DNA of 64,000 nt from Enoplosus armatus (lineage: Eukaryota; Chordata; Actinopteri; Centrarchiformes; Enoplosidae). Each line of letters begins with the position of its first letter. Positions within the stretch are counted from its first letter, which is position 1. Both the position numbers and the translations under genes were made by a program. Shown piece after piece: positions 26,535 to 37,421 of the stretch. The notes under the pieces are model-generated. The model worked only from the letters and a program-made list of their open reading frames with translations. It searched no databases and was not told the origin of the DNA. The stretch lies in the NCBI RefSeq assembly GCF_043641665.1, contig NC_092191.1, positions 20,057,501 to 20,121,500 on the forward strand. Direction: 5' to 3'.

Positions 26535-27414
26535 CAACCTACCTAATACATTTTTACAGACATTTGTTTTTGCACACAGACGGACACTTTTACGATTTAA
26601 GATCCTCAAACCTAGTTCTGATCCCACACCCCCACCCCTTCCCCTTCCCCTTCCCCAATACCTGATCCCAGCCTCACTCTGATCCCTGTGCCTACTCCAA
26701 CCCAAATGTTCCATCGTATGGGATCAGTAGCTCACAAGCAAGTGTTCAAGACCTGGTCACAGCCTAGGACCAGGTAGGACAGGAGACCGTCTGAATAACA
26801 TACTGAAGAGGACGGGCTGGGATCATGGTTTTCTTCCCCCATCTTTTTAATATTTTGTTTTAAGGTTTTTATTAAGGAGGTTTTATGTTCAGAGGAGTTT
26901 TACATTATTTTACCTGTGTCTGTGCACCCCGAGCTACACCCTCGGGATGTAGACCGCCTCTCTTTCAACCTAATCTGAGTAAGAACAGGATCTGTGTGTG
27001 TGCGTGTGTGTGTGTGAGAGAGAGAGAGATGATCTTGGAACGTCCTTTTCCATTGTGCCTGATGCTTTTGATGTTGCCAACATGCCGCGGTTCCGAAGTA
27101 ATAGACAGATAAGGAAGGACCAGAGCAACCAGAGGGCACGCAGTGGACAGAAAGAGATACCAGCAGATAAGCGATACAGTAAATTCCACTGCATGTGAGG
27201 AATGTGTGTGTGACGGATGGAGAAAACCAGCAAGATGAGAGATAGAAGAAGACAGATGGTATGATAGGTTACATATTAAGATATTAACACACCCTGAGCA
27301 GAGCGGGTGCCAAGAACCCCCCTAATGTACACAACTCCTTCCCACGCATTTCTGGTTGATATGTTGTCAACCTGTTTCAATGTTCATACAGCTCTCCGGG
27401 GAATCATTTGATGG

Positions 27415-27415
<1 letters not shown>

Positions 27416-27456
<41 letters not shown>
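27416..27456. repeat. (CA)n microsatellite
   Basis: About 20 CA units, ending shortly before a G9 run. Confidence 0.95.
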
Positions 27457-27458
<2 letters not shown>

Positions 27459-27618
27459 CAGAAGAGGTTTGGGGGGGGGAATGAAATGTCACCCGGTTAA
27501 GATGTGAATACATAATCAAATGTAGACCTGGGTAAGAGAGTATTTACAAATGAGCCTCAGGGGTTTTATCTGCTCACATTACCGGCTGGGCCAGGTTTAG
27601 CTCATTACTGAATGCCAC

Positions 27619-27643
27619 AAAAAAAAAGGGGGGGGGGGGGGGG
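27619..27643. repeat. A9-G16 composite tract
   Basis: Nine A followed directly by sixteen G. A run of this kind is prone to slippage and may form intra- or intermolecular G-quadruplexes. Confidence 0.9.
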
Positions 27644-27889
27644 TTGGGATTTTGCTCATTTTTCTGTGATTGGCAGCTCACGTGATATTTAAAGCAGAGT
27701 GCTGCTGTTGGCGACGGAAGACGACTAAAGGCCAGTCCACATAGACGTGAAAACTATTTTTGTTCAGTACATTTCAGCCTGGCGAAGACAGTTCGGGCCG
27801 GCCGGCTGAACGGAGGCTTCAGTCGCGCTCACGTCTCCCTTTAAATGTGGATTCCCAGAGTGCAGAGCCAGGCGAGCGGCTGTCAGGCA

Positions 27890-28210
27890 CAGCGCTGCTT
27901 TGAGCCAATGCTAATGTTAATGACAACGTTAACATGCTGCTGTTCAGCGGGCGCAACGTTTAGTACAGCTGAGGCCGATGGGAATTGGTTTTCCAGGTGT
28001 TTGGTCATGAACCAAAATGTTTTCTTTTAGCTGATGGTGGTCATACCCTTCATCCATGGCACCAAAAACATAAAAGACATAAAAGGTACCAAATTTGACA
28101 TGACAATCTCTCCAGTTGTTGTTTAGACATTTCACTCAAAACCACACATTTGTAAAACAACAACAACATCTGTACGAAATGTCATGGCAATCCATATACA
28201 TGTTGCTGAT
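27890..28210 (+). repeat. dispersed teleost repeat C, copy 2
   Basis: Shares TTTAGTACAGCTGAGGCCGA, GTGTTTGGTCATGAACCAAA, GGTACCAAATTTGACATG and ATGTCATGGCAATCCATATA with the family at 18.9-19.9 kb. Here the left and right parts are nearly contiguous. Confidence 0.6.
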
Positions 28211-28684
28211 GTACTCTGACTAGTCTGGCTCCGGGAGCTCAGCAAACGCAGAGGTGTGGTAGATGCAATGTCTCCTTGAATTTCCTGTTTCCCAGAGCAC
28301 ACTCATGTAACGGCTGCATACAACGTCCAAGTGTGTGTGTGTGTGTGTGTGTTCTCGTGCAACACTTGCTGTGTTGATTTGACGGCCTGAGCGGACAAAT
28401 GGCAAGAAATGGTCACACTGGAAAAAAATACTAGCAACGTAGTTAGCACTGTAAGACAGTCTGGTGGTTTATATCACAGCCTGCACTGGGTACTCATGAC
28501 ATACTTACTTAGGGAATGTGGGTGTGACACATTTGCGTTAAGGAGGGACCTGAACAATAAATAGAGACTTATTTCTGATCACCCTATACATGCACACAGT
28601 AACCACAGGTACAGACAGGGAACCAACAGGCTGAGCCTACGCGTCCTTTTGCAATAGCTATGTCATGAACTGTATGCAGTGGTA

Positions 28685-28890
28685 ACGAAGCCCTTTATTA
28701 TCATTTCATCTCATAGTTTCATTTCAATACTTTCGGTCCATTTTCCTGATTGTACTTACATGCTTTCACTTGAGTAACACTTTCAATGCAGGACTCTTAC
28801 TTGTAATGTAGTATTTTTACGGTGTGATATTGGTACCTTTACTTAAGTAAAGGACCTGAATACTCTAGGTTCTTCATCAGATAGGTCTTA
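28685..28890 (+). repeat. dispersed teleost repeat D
   Basis: Contains TTGAGTAACACTTTCAATGC, AGGACTCTTACTTGTAATGT, AGTATTTTTACGGTGTGATA and TTTACTTAAGTAAAGGACCT, a motif series very common in percomorph non-coding DNA. A partial reverse copy lies near 25213-25290. Confidence 0.6.
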
Positions 28891-30108
28891 CACTGGATAA
28901 GCGTTTCATTATCTTTAATTGACGATACCATAATGAATTGTATTGCAATATTGGCGTTGTTATCCCGTTTTACCACTTTATTTAGTCTGTCTTGCAGCAA
29001 CAATATTACTGTAGCCTGTAAATAGGTACTCAGTAATAATACTGACTGTGATTTATGTCTCAGTCCCTCTTGAACACAAAGTTGTTATTCAGTACTTATG
29101 CGCAAACCTCTTGGCTCCTTTCGTTGTACTTCCATACAGCATTTGTCCCGGTGCCCTGTAACTATTTCATCGATTCCCCACATGCACTAAATAGATACAC
29201 TGTCATATGTGGGCTGTAATCTAAAGTGTTACTGTGTCTTCAGTTCAAATATGACTCATTACCACCGCTGCATCTCATCCCTCATCTTTCTCCACCTTTT
29301 CCAGTCCGCTCACGTGGGCTTCTACTGTATCTGACAAAGCAGAAAAGATGTAAAGTAGCCTTACAGACAACAAATCATGCCCAGACAGATATCACAGGGA
29401 CGATTTAGAAAGATTTCAGTGGAAGTGTGTTCAAGGCTTTAAAAGTAATTTGACAGCCTTATATCTGCTTGTTTCCATTCAAGGTCACACGTGCTCGATC
29501 CTCTGGCGTTTTAACATTTAAGATGCAGCTCGCTGTCTATAAATCCAGCCGTGACCTTTTAACTACTCGACTTTTTTCGAGCCGCATTTCCTTGACAAAA
29601 AGTACACAAGCATTCCTGGTACGTACAGCTGCCTCGACGGGCTGTTATGCAACCATTAGTCAGCCTAGTCGACGCTATCCCGTCATTTCGTCTTTTCACA
29701 CAGAAGCCGCGGACTCTCTTCCTCCCTGTGGTGACACTGGCACACTGGTGGTTTAAAAGCCCGCAGGGTGTTTCGCCGGGCCGTGGCCTCAGTAGCAGAA
29801 CACCACCACGGTCAGGGGGCGATGGAGGAGGTGGTAAACAAGAGGTGGAGAAAGAGAAGAAAGAGAAGGACAGATGGGAGGACACGTAGGATTGAGACAA
29901 AGGCTTTAATAGACCATCCACTGTTAAAACCATTTGGGAAGGGACAATAAATCAACACGGGGGGTATGATGAAGTCCCCATGTTTAAAATGAATTTCATG
30001 AAGAGATGCTGAGGAATTGCTCATGATCTCTCTTCATGATGTTATATGTCTCTGCATAGAGAGCCCATCCCCCTTTAGTCCCTGCAGTGAGAGCAGGCAG
30101 GCTGGTAA

Positions 30109-30354
30109 AGTTGGGGGCAGGGCGGCTCTCTCTCTCTCTTTCTTTCAGTCACAGGAGCCTGCCGGCAGCTGCTCGGGGAGGCCTGGGGCTGCCTGCCTAC
30201 TGCCGGGCAGGACCACAGCCACATCCTGGAATATTCTGCGCAGGGCTCATGCATGTTCACGGCCGCGGACGACCACAAGCTGGAGCAGCCTGACATAAAG
30301 GCGGCCTTGACAAAGAAGTTCCCAGTGTTTACACAGTCTGTCCACTTGTGTTAA
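30109..30354 (+). other. unidentified open frame behind an acceptor-like tract
   Basis: About 81 open codons ending in TAA. A CT-rich tract ending CTTTCTTTCAG (AG at 30147-30148) resembles a 3' splice site. The frame after it reads GACRQLLGEAWGCLP, then HILEYSAQGSCMFTAADDHK and DIKAALTKKFPVF. The segment is richer in G+C than its surroundings. No family was recognised; a terminal exon of a lineage-specific transcript is possible, chance equally so. Confidence 0.2.
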
Positions 30355-33300
30355 TATTTGAGGAATCCCTGCGTGTGTGTGTGTGTGTGTGTGCGCGGGG
30401 CCGGGAGAGAGACGTGACACACAAACGCACACACGTTTAAAGGTTTAAAGTCCATCACAACTGACGGCTGCTTCCTGTCGGGGGGCCCAAACTGCGATTA
30501 TGCAGGTCACATGGCTTGACCCGCCGGCTGTCCTGTAAATTGTCGAGTTTGAGCCGCGCCCAGATCCTTGAGAAATGTATCTGGTCTCTTCCTGGAATTG
30601 CGTTGAGCAAGTTTGGGAAAGGCTGCATATTTGGCAACCGTGAGAGAAAATAAATTCAGAAATTGCATAACGCGACTATTGTTGAGGAACGTCTTAATGC
30701 TGTAATGTCTTTAATCAGAATCAGCACGGGACACATAAGGACACGTTGCAGCACACGTTTCGACACTTCCGTTCACCTTCAAGCTGAAACATTGATACAA
30801 ATGAAAGAAAATGACACGCATATAAAGTGTGTATTATCCATATTACATTATAAAGGCAGAGAGGAAGACAGGGAGGATAGCTGTGAATGTAAATGAGAGG
30901 CTGAAGTAATCAAACCCCAAATGATTAACTTGGATCAATAAAACGACCCGTTTTAAAAAGCCTGGCAGCAAACTTGGGCTGTCAATACAGATGACAGGAG
31001 TGAGAAATGACTCTGAGGCATCACGGACAAAGGAGGAGACAGCTCTCCCCATGCGCGGCCATGGAGACGCGCCAAGGCCTGCTTTTTGGAGCCACCATGC
31101 CGTTTGCCTAGCAACTCCCGGGACAGGTGGAACACGTCGAGTAAACGCACACGCGTCAGGCTAGATGGCCTTTTCGTTTTCCTCGCCACTGTAAAGCTTT
31201 TCACACGCTAAGAGGATAGGTATCCTCTGTGGTAAATAAAAAGTGGACACTGCATCCTCATAAGGACGTGTGTGTGTGTGTGTGTGTGTCCAAGTGATGA
31301 GTATACTGTGCAAAATCATTGTTTCTGCAGGCCTCTTGTCTATGGAAGCCCATTTCCACCGGGAACAGAAAAAATAAATAGGTCATGATACAATATGCTC
31401 TACTAATTCTTTAGTTATGATAATCTAATCATTTTGATTCACTCAGTCAAAATGATTGAAGTCAAAAGTGACCCATGATAAAAAAAAATGTAAATGTCCA
31501 CGGGTGACTTACACTTCTATTTACAAAAATAATATACTTATTATTTTTGATTATTTTTATCTCACAGTTTTACTAGAAATGTAACCATGTTACCGTGAGT
31601 ATTTACCATATCTATATGAGGACTCATTTTTACAATTCATTTCTTTTGCCGGCAGAACTGGGCTTCCGCACATGCCAATATCCAGACGCACAGTAACGTT
31701 GCTGACCTCCAGTTCAACCACTCTGCTTCACCACACCCTCTTGAGTAAGCCCAAGTTTTAACTAAGTTCCGGAGGACAATTCCATTAACATCCGCATCAT
31801 GTTACGCCCAAGTCGGGACCACCCACCGAGCCTAATCTGGGGAAGCAGACCCGTCGTCTGAATAGCGTCAAGGCAGGTTTGCTTTCTTAGCCTTGGCTCT
31901 CAGCCTCTCGCGCCCGTTCCTGTGAGCATCCCCTCACACAGGGCTCAGATAGACCATGGCTTCCTCCAAAGTTAATTACGGCCACAGCTTGCATGGAGGC
32001 ATATCATTAGCAGTAATTGCACACAGCATCCCACTGCCATGTGCCTCCCTTTTCTTTTTTTTTTTTTTGTCCCAGTTTTACGCTGCACTGATCCATGAAG
32101 GGGCAGCAGCGCACCCCTCCACATGCTGTGAAGGAGAACGTGGTGGATGGAGTGATGCAACTCCAGGCCCCTCCGTGTGCGAGCATGTGCTCACATCCAT
32201 CAAGTCCCTGGGACTGGGTTTCAAAGAGGCCGGGGATAAACGGAGCACGGGGATGGATGGTGCAGTTCCATGTCAACTCGAGGAAATACAGGGATTACTG
32301 AGAGGCAGAGCGTGTTTGTTATGTAAGCATGTGTATGTGTTGTCATATCAACTGTGGGGCGGTTCCCTACTGCTTGGTTTGTGGAACTGGTTGGTACACA
32401 CTGAACCATGACTTGTGGATTTTCAAAATCTAAATGCAATTAGCCTGTTTCATCTCTGCAGCCTGGGCAGGCAGATGGCTGAGGCCCACTTTGTAAAGTA
32501 GGCTGCTGCAGTGCGCCACCACACTCCACCTGTATGGAGATGAAGCTCTGGGTTTGCTCTAAGATCTCCTGGGTCTCTGGTATAGTATTACACAGGGTAG
32601 TCTACCGTGGCCCTGAGAGGCCCGCGCACTGCAGTTTAAGAAAACACACGCAAGCACAAGCCAATGAAGAAGACATCTCCGACAAAATACAGCGCAAAGA
32701 GATGAAACATGAGCAGACTGAGGAAAAGAGCTGACAAGCTTTCAGTTTAGAACTCCGGTCGCTTGAATCAGATGCAGATATCTGCTACACACCTAGTGTA
32801 CAGAAAGTGTACATTATGTACAGACTAATATCGCCTGTATCATGCTGAGTCATGGACTAAGTAACTACACGAGACTTTGTATTGTGTGTAACGTAGCTGC
32901 AGTGTTGCTGTATTTGTTTGCGTTGCGTGTGTGTTTGCATCGCGTTTAGCTGTGCTGCATATGCGACTGCCTGCTGTGCACTGAGCTCTCAGGGCCACCG
33001 TAGCTACTGGCTCATATTCCGGTTAAGATCACGTGTTGGATGAAGTGTGTTTGTGTGCATGCGCATTCATGAATGTCCAAATACTAATGAATAATCTTAT
33101 CTCAGAATCGCAGATAACATGGGAATAAGCATGTCAAAAAGCCCATTGTGAACACATTGGAGCGGACATTTTCCCCCTCATAGCCAAGGGATCCGCAGTG
33201 AAAGGTGATGTTGGCGCCACCTCAATAAAAACTGCCCCCCCAGCATGACAAATCTCTCCACAGTGGTCGCTGCCTGCAGGTCTCCCAGCAAACACAGTTT

Positions 33301-34195
33301 CTTTGTTTCCCAGCATCTTGTGCTCGAGTGTGTATGTGTTTATTTGAGTGTGACTCCACAGCTAGGCTCAGAAAAAGCGGCTCGCCCTCCTGCCTTTATA
33401 CCACCCCCCCCCCCCCACCCCACCCCCGGCCTCACCTGCACAGTGTGGCGACACTAAGCAACAACAGCCACTGAGCCAAACACAGCCTCAGATGGCGGGG
33501 ACTCGCCTGCGGGAAGAACAGACTTAACACAAACTAGAAAAACCAACACAGACGCTGCAGCTGCAATAAACACAGAGGCAGAACCAGATGGGTTTATCTA
33601 AACTGTAAATCAGGGCTGTATTTCCACGGGGCTGACGCTGACCTTTCATGTGTGAACACCAGACAATCCTCTCCGATTTGAGGGAGGCTGCCTCGCAGCT
33701 AGTGAGTGCTGCATGTGATAATCTCAACCCGGGCTTCAGGTCCGGGCACAGTATCGCCGCACTTGTTCCCTTCGTGTTGCTAAATGCTGAAATGAGCGGT
33801 CATTTTTCGGGAAAACAATGGAGGCTTCTGACATCCAGGAAGCAAGACCGACCAGCAGTGCAACAGCTTCCGACTGTGGCACAAGGCCTTCGAATGGGGC
33901 AATGAAGAAAACAATAGGACTGTGATCCATCTACCTGAGAAGCGGGAAGTACTCACCACAGGATTCTTTGGTAATGATCAACAGTCAGTCAGCGCTGCTT
34001 CCTGTCCTGATTCATAATCGCCCATAGTACAGTCTCACCAATAGCTTCAATTTTGGGAACCTTAGCCCTCTGAGCCAGAGCAGCTTCTCATTGGGCTAAA
34101 ACACAGCCCAATGCTGCGTTCAGAAACCGCGGGAAATGTCACATTTGAAGCTCGAGAGTATAGTCAGACAGGTTCTTTTACATTCTCAGGCCGTA

Positions 34196-34510
34196 TTGAC
34201 TTAAAGGAATAGCACAGTGAGAAGATTCGTACCACTCTCACATGTGTACGCTAAATATGAAGCTACAGCCAGGAGACGGTTAACTTGGCTTTGCTTGAAG
34301 ACTGGAAACCGAGGGAAACGGCTGGCCTGGCTCTGTCCAAACATGACAGAATCGTCTCTCCGTCCCTTTAAAGCTCACTAATGAACGCATTATATCTCGT
34401 TTGTTTAATCCGTATGAAAACCAAAAGTGTATAACTCGAGGTATAACTTCTTTCGAGGTGCTGGTAGGTAATTTTAGCAAGCAGTAGCTCAAAGCTGGAT
34501 TCATTGGTGA
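34196..34510 (+). repeat. dispersed teleost repeat A, copy 2
   Basis: Shares with the other copies AATATGAAGCTAC, a GACTGGAAACCGAGGGAAAC block, TGGCCTGGCTCTGTCCAAAC, GCTCACTAATGAACGCATTA and TCTCGTTTGTTTAATCC. Diverged, with limits judged by eye. Confidence 0.65.
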
Positions 34511-35503
34511 AGTTAGTAGTGCTGGCCTTTAACACCCCAAGTGGTTTATTTCTGGAGTATCTGTTATCTGTCTAATACCACACACCTGCTTTATGGCCTA
34601 TCGCTGAGTTGAATCAGTCATTTTGCTTTGGTCCACGAGAAACAGAGTGGGGAGTTATGAAATGTCTGGCAGTAGACAGCTCAGAGGTGTGAAATGAGAG
34701 CAGGCCTGGGGGTGGGGGGGTGGGGATCTACATCTGAGCCTCTATAGTAAAATGATCTGATCAGGAGATAGCTTACCACTGAGCGGCACACACTAATTAC
34801 GCAACAGACATACTTAACCACTCCTATTTATGACGGGGAGGCTACAAATCAGCACGCGTGGCATGGCCACAGCTGAGGAAGAGCCTGGAAGATGTGTGAG
34901 GAGGGCAGAGAGGGAGGAAGATACAGGGACAGCCTATTGCAGCCTGCAGCACAGTAATGGACTATTTTTGGACAGTTTAGCGCGCATATAACCTTGCTTG
35001 TTAATGTTTAGGGTTTAAATGGCTTTGAAACGGTTCCAACGTCAAGTAAGAACCCAAAGGACCAATGACGTTGGCAAGATGTTTCATTCATAAATGTAAA
35101 TTTAGCAATAAAAAAAACAACACATTTTGTTGTTTGCCTGAATGATGTTGAGCAATTTGACTTTCTAGGGTCGATCAAGACACTGTTTTTACATTTTTGT
35201 CTAGCGTGATATACCTGGCCCTTTTGTTATTTGCTATTTGTTTACAATCCCTTGTACACCGAATCTGTATTGTGTTCTTTTAAGAGGACATTACATAATT
35301 GCGTTAACGGGCCGAGTAGTACTCCTCAGGGTGAGTCGACTGGGGTACGAGTTAAACAGGCATTCCACCGATTACATTTTACACATGCTCCTTTAACAGG
35401 ACTTCAAAATCGGAACATCACAGGCTGACAAACAACTGCAGCTACCACCGCAACGTCAGTGACAAAGCGACCCATCCACAACAGCACAGGTATTGCTTTA
35501 TAT

Positions 35504-35509
35504 TTTATT
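35504..35509 (-). terminator. pwwp2b: poly(A) signal, inferred pwwp2b 3' end
   Basis: AATAAA on the minus strand. The following minus-strand bases (CCTGTGCTGTTGTGGATGGG) are GU-rich, as expected downstream of a cleavage site, so cleavage is inferred near 35490. Confidence 0.45.
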
Positions 35510-35510
35510 T

Positions 35511-35518
35511 TATGTACA
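35511..35518 (-). promoter_or_regulatory. Pumilio-type element (TGTACATA)
   Basis: TGTACATA fits the TGTANATA consensus and lies immediately upstream of the AATAAA of the inferred pwwp2b 3'UTR. Function is inferred from motif and position only. Confidence 0.35.
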
Positions 35519-35628
35519 GTACATGTAAAAAAGAAAACAAAAAAAGTAGCCAATAACATTGACCAACGTGCGCAACAGTAGATAGCCATGTTGCTCATAC
35601 ACGGGAAAATCCTGGCGGCCGTTTCCCC

Positions 35629-35670
35629 TCTCTCTCTCTCTCTCTCTCGCGCTCTCTCTCTCTCTCTCTC
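35629..35670. repeat. (CT)n microsatellite
   Basis: CT array interrupted by one CGCG, inside the inferred pwwp2b 3'UTR (GA on the transcript strand). Confidence 0.9.
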
Positions 35671-35914
35671 AGGCATACGTACAGTTAGACTCTCCCACTC
35701 CTCATTGCGCGAGGCTGCCTGGAAACTAGCCGGGGCTTGACAGCCAACGGTCAAACCGCAGATTATCAAAAAGGAGGGGCGGGGGGGGGGGCAGCGCATT
35801 ACCTGCTCCCCTGACGAACGCACTCCTCTCGCTGACAATCAATGAGATAGTTTTCAGCCGGCAGAAAGGAGACGGGCTGGTTGGCTGAGCGTGACTGTGT
35901 GCAATCTTCGGTAC

Positions 35915-35915
<1 letters not shown>

Positions 35916-35945
<30 letters not shown>
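35916..35945. repeat. T30 tract
   Basis: Thirty T on the plus strand, which would be A30 within the inferred pwwp2b 3'UTR. Oligo-dT priming here could create false 3' ends in cDNA data. Confidence 0.9.
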
Positions 35946-35949
<4 letters not shown>

Positions 35950-37421
35950 ACGGACCGACAGCCGTGGTCTCTTGCCTTTCGCAGCCCACCCTCCCCCCTC
36001 CCCCCCTTTTCCAACAGCGCTGCTTTCAACACAAAGGTCACTAAAGGTCAGCGGCGCAGACTGCTTTTGCCGGATGACTCAATAACTGCAGGCTCCGACT
36101 AGTAGCGAGCTTCTCTCCAGCACACTCAGCAGTTGAATTCACAGTATTCTTACAGCATGTTGTTAGTTTTTTTTTTTTTTTTTCTTTTCTTCTTCTTTCG
36201 CCCAAAGTCACTCATAAAGCTTTAACTGATAATGCATAGGGGGCTTTGACACATTTGTTCACCCATGTTTCTCCAGTGGAAATGTTTTTAACGTGGATTT
36301 TTGTAGTGTGTGTGGCAGATAAGCTGAAGAGAGAGAAAACACACCAAGTCTAATGCGAGAATACAGTGTACACAACCATCCGTGTCTGGTGTCCCCAAAA
36401 ATCGTACAATAAAATAAAATAAAAAAAGGATTTGTTTGTTTTGTTTTATCTCCAAGGCCATGGATAGTCAACCACAAAGACTTCTGAACTCCCCTGCTGC
36501 CTATCAGAGCTGTATCTCGCAGCAGTGTTTCAGACAGTGAGCTTACAGCAGGCCACCAAGGTACAGATAAAGTGCTTTTTTTTTCTTAAACGTGACGCTT
36601 TAAATAATTGAAGTGATGGAAAAATGGTTCTCAGGAAAAATAAGAGTTGGAGGGGTGGGAGGGTGTTTGTGTGTAGGGGTGGGGTTGGCTGACATGACAC
36701 TCCCTATAGGTAAAAAATGAAATGAAAGAGACACACAACATGATTCTGGAGGAGAAGTTCAGTATAAATACATCCACAAATCCAACTAGTGTCGCAGAAG
36801 GCTACGAGGATGGAACACTGATCGCTAGGAGAGCCGGAACACTCACTACTGTCTCTGGATGGAGCCGTTCACATTTTCAGAAGTAAGAAGGTTCAGGGTA
36901 AGACTTTTTAAAACCTGCGTCCAGGGGTGGGGGTGGTCCTTTGAAGACGCCACCGGCTTCCTCTGGCTGGACGTTGGACCTCGCAGCGAACACATCAGCG
37001 GCGAGGACCGCGATAATGACAGCAGCAGACTGGGAGGTTTGCGCGAGATTGTAGTAGAAGGGTGGATCATAATAAACCATTACAGATAATAAATACATTT
37101 GGGTCCATGTAGTGTTGTTATTCAGCTCTATTGAAATATGATTAAATCTAGAAAAAATAAAATAAAATAAAGGAGGAATAATTTAGTTCATAGTGGACCA
37201 CGTGATGCCTGGCCTTTTTTTTTTTTTGCTCCCTTATCCAGTCTCAACAACACTCCACCTTGGCGGCCATTTTTTCGACCAGCCTTGTGAAAAAGAAAAA
37301 AAAAAAAAAAAAAACGGCCTATAAATAGTAGCCGTGGCAACCTCACGTGTTCCCCTCATGGGTCTTGATGACAGCGTCTGAGAATTCAGAAAAACCAGTC
37401 CTCTCAGTCAGTCCTCAGCCT

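Larger units (their letters stand above)
7960..35480. other. gene-poor inpp5a-pwwp2b interval
   Basis: About 27.5 kb between the inpp5a promoter and the inferred 3' end of pwwp2b. I found no exon of a known gene. It holds at least ten (CA/TG)n arrays, copies of five dispersed repeat groups, single-base tracts, and unique-looking blocks rich in TAATTA/ATTA motifs (for example 22320-22450 and 25960-26280). In human the matching interval contains the poorly conserved C10orf91/LINC02870, which I could not recognise here. Two short unidentified reading frames are listed separately. Confidence 0.6.
35490..37421 (-). other. pwwp2b: putative pwwp2b 3'UTR exon
   Basis: Inferred third, non-coding exon. 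A strong acceptor (C-run, then TTCTTTTTCTCTTGTGTAG|AG, exon from 37421) is followed by about 1.9 kb of A/T-rich sequence without a convincing reading frame. On the minus strand this ends in TGTACATAAAATAAAATA, giving a Pumilio-type site and an AATAAA, then a GU-rich stretch. Together with the donor abutting the stop codon in exon 2 this makes a coherent three-exon gene, as I recall for mammalian PWWP2B. The alternative is 3'UTR running straight on from exon 2 to an AATAAA at 39173-39178. Confidence 0.5.

Noticed and set aside
26224..26682. Plus-strand frame of 152 codons
   Set aside because: Most of it is His-Thr repeats translated from CA microsatellites.
31956..32411. Plus-strand frame of 151 codons
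   Set aside because: No ATG context, splice pattern or family similarity that I can support. It includes a T-run read as a Phe run.
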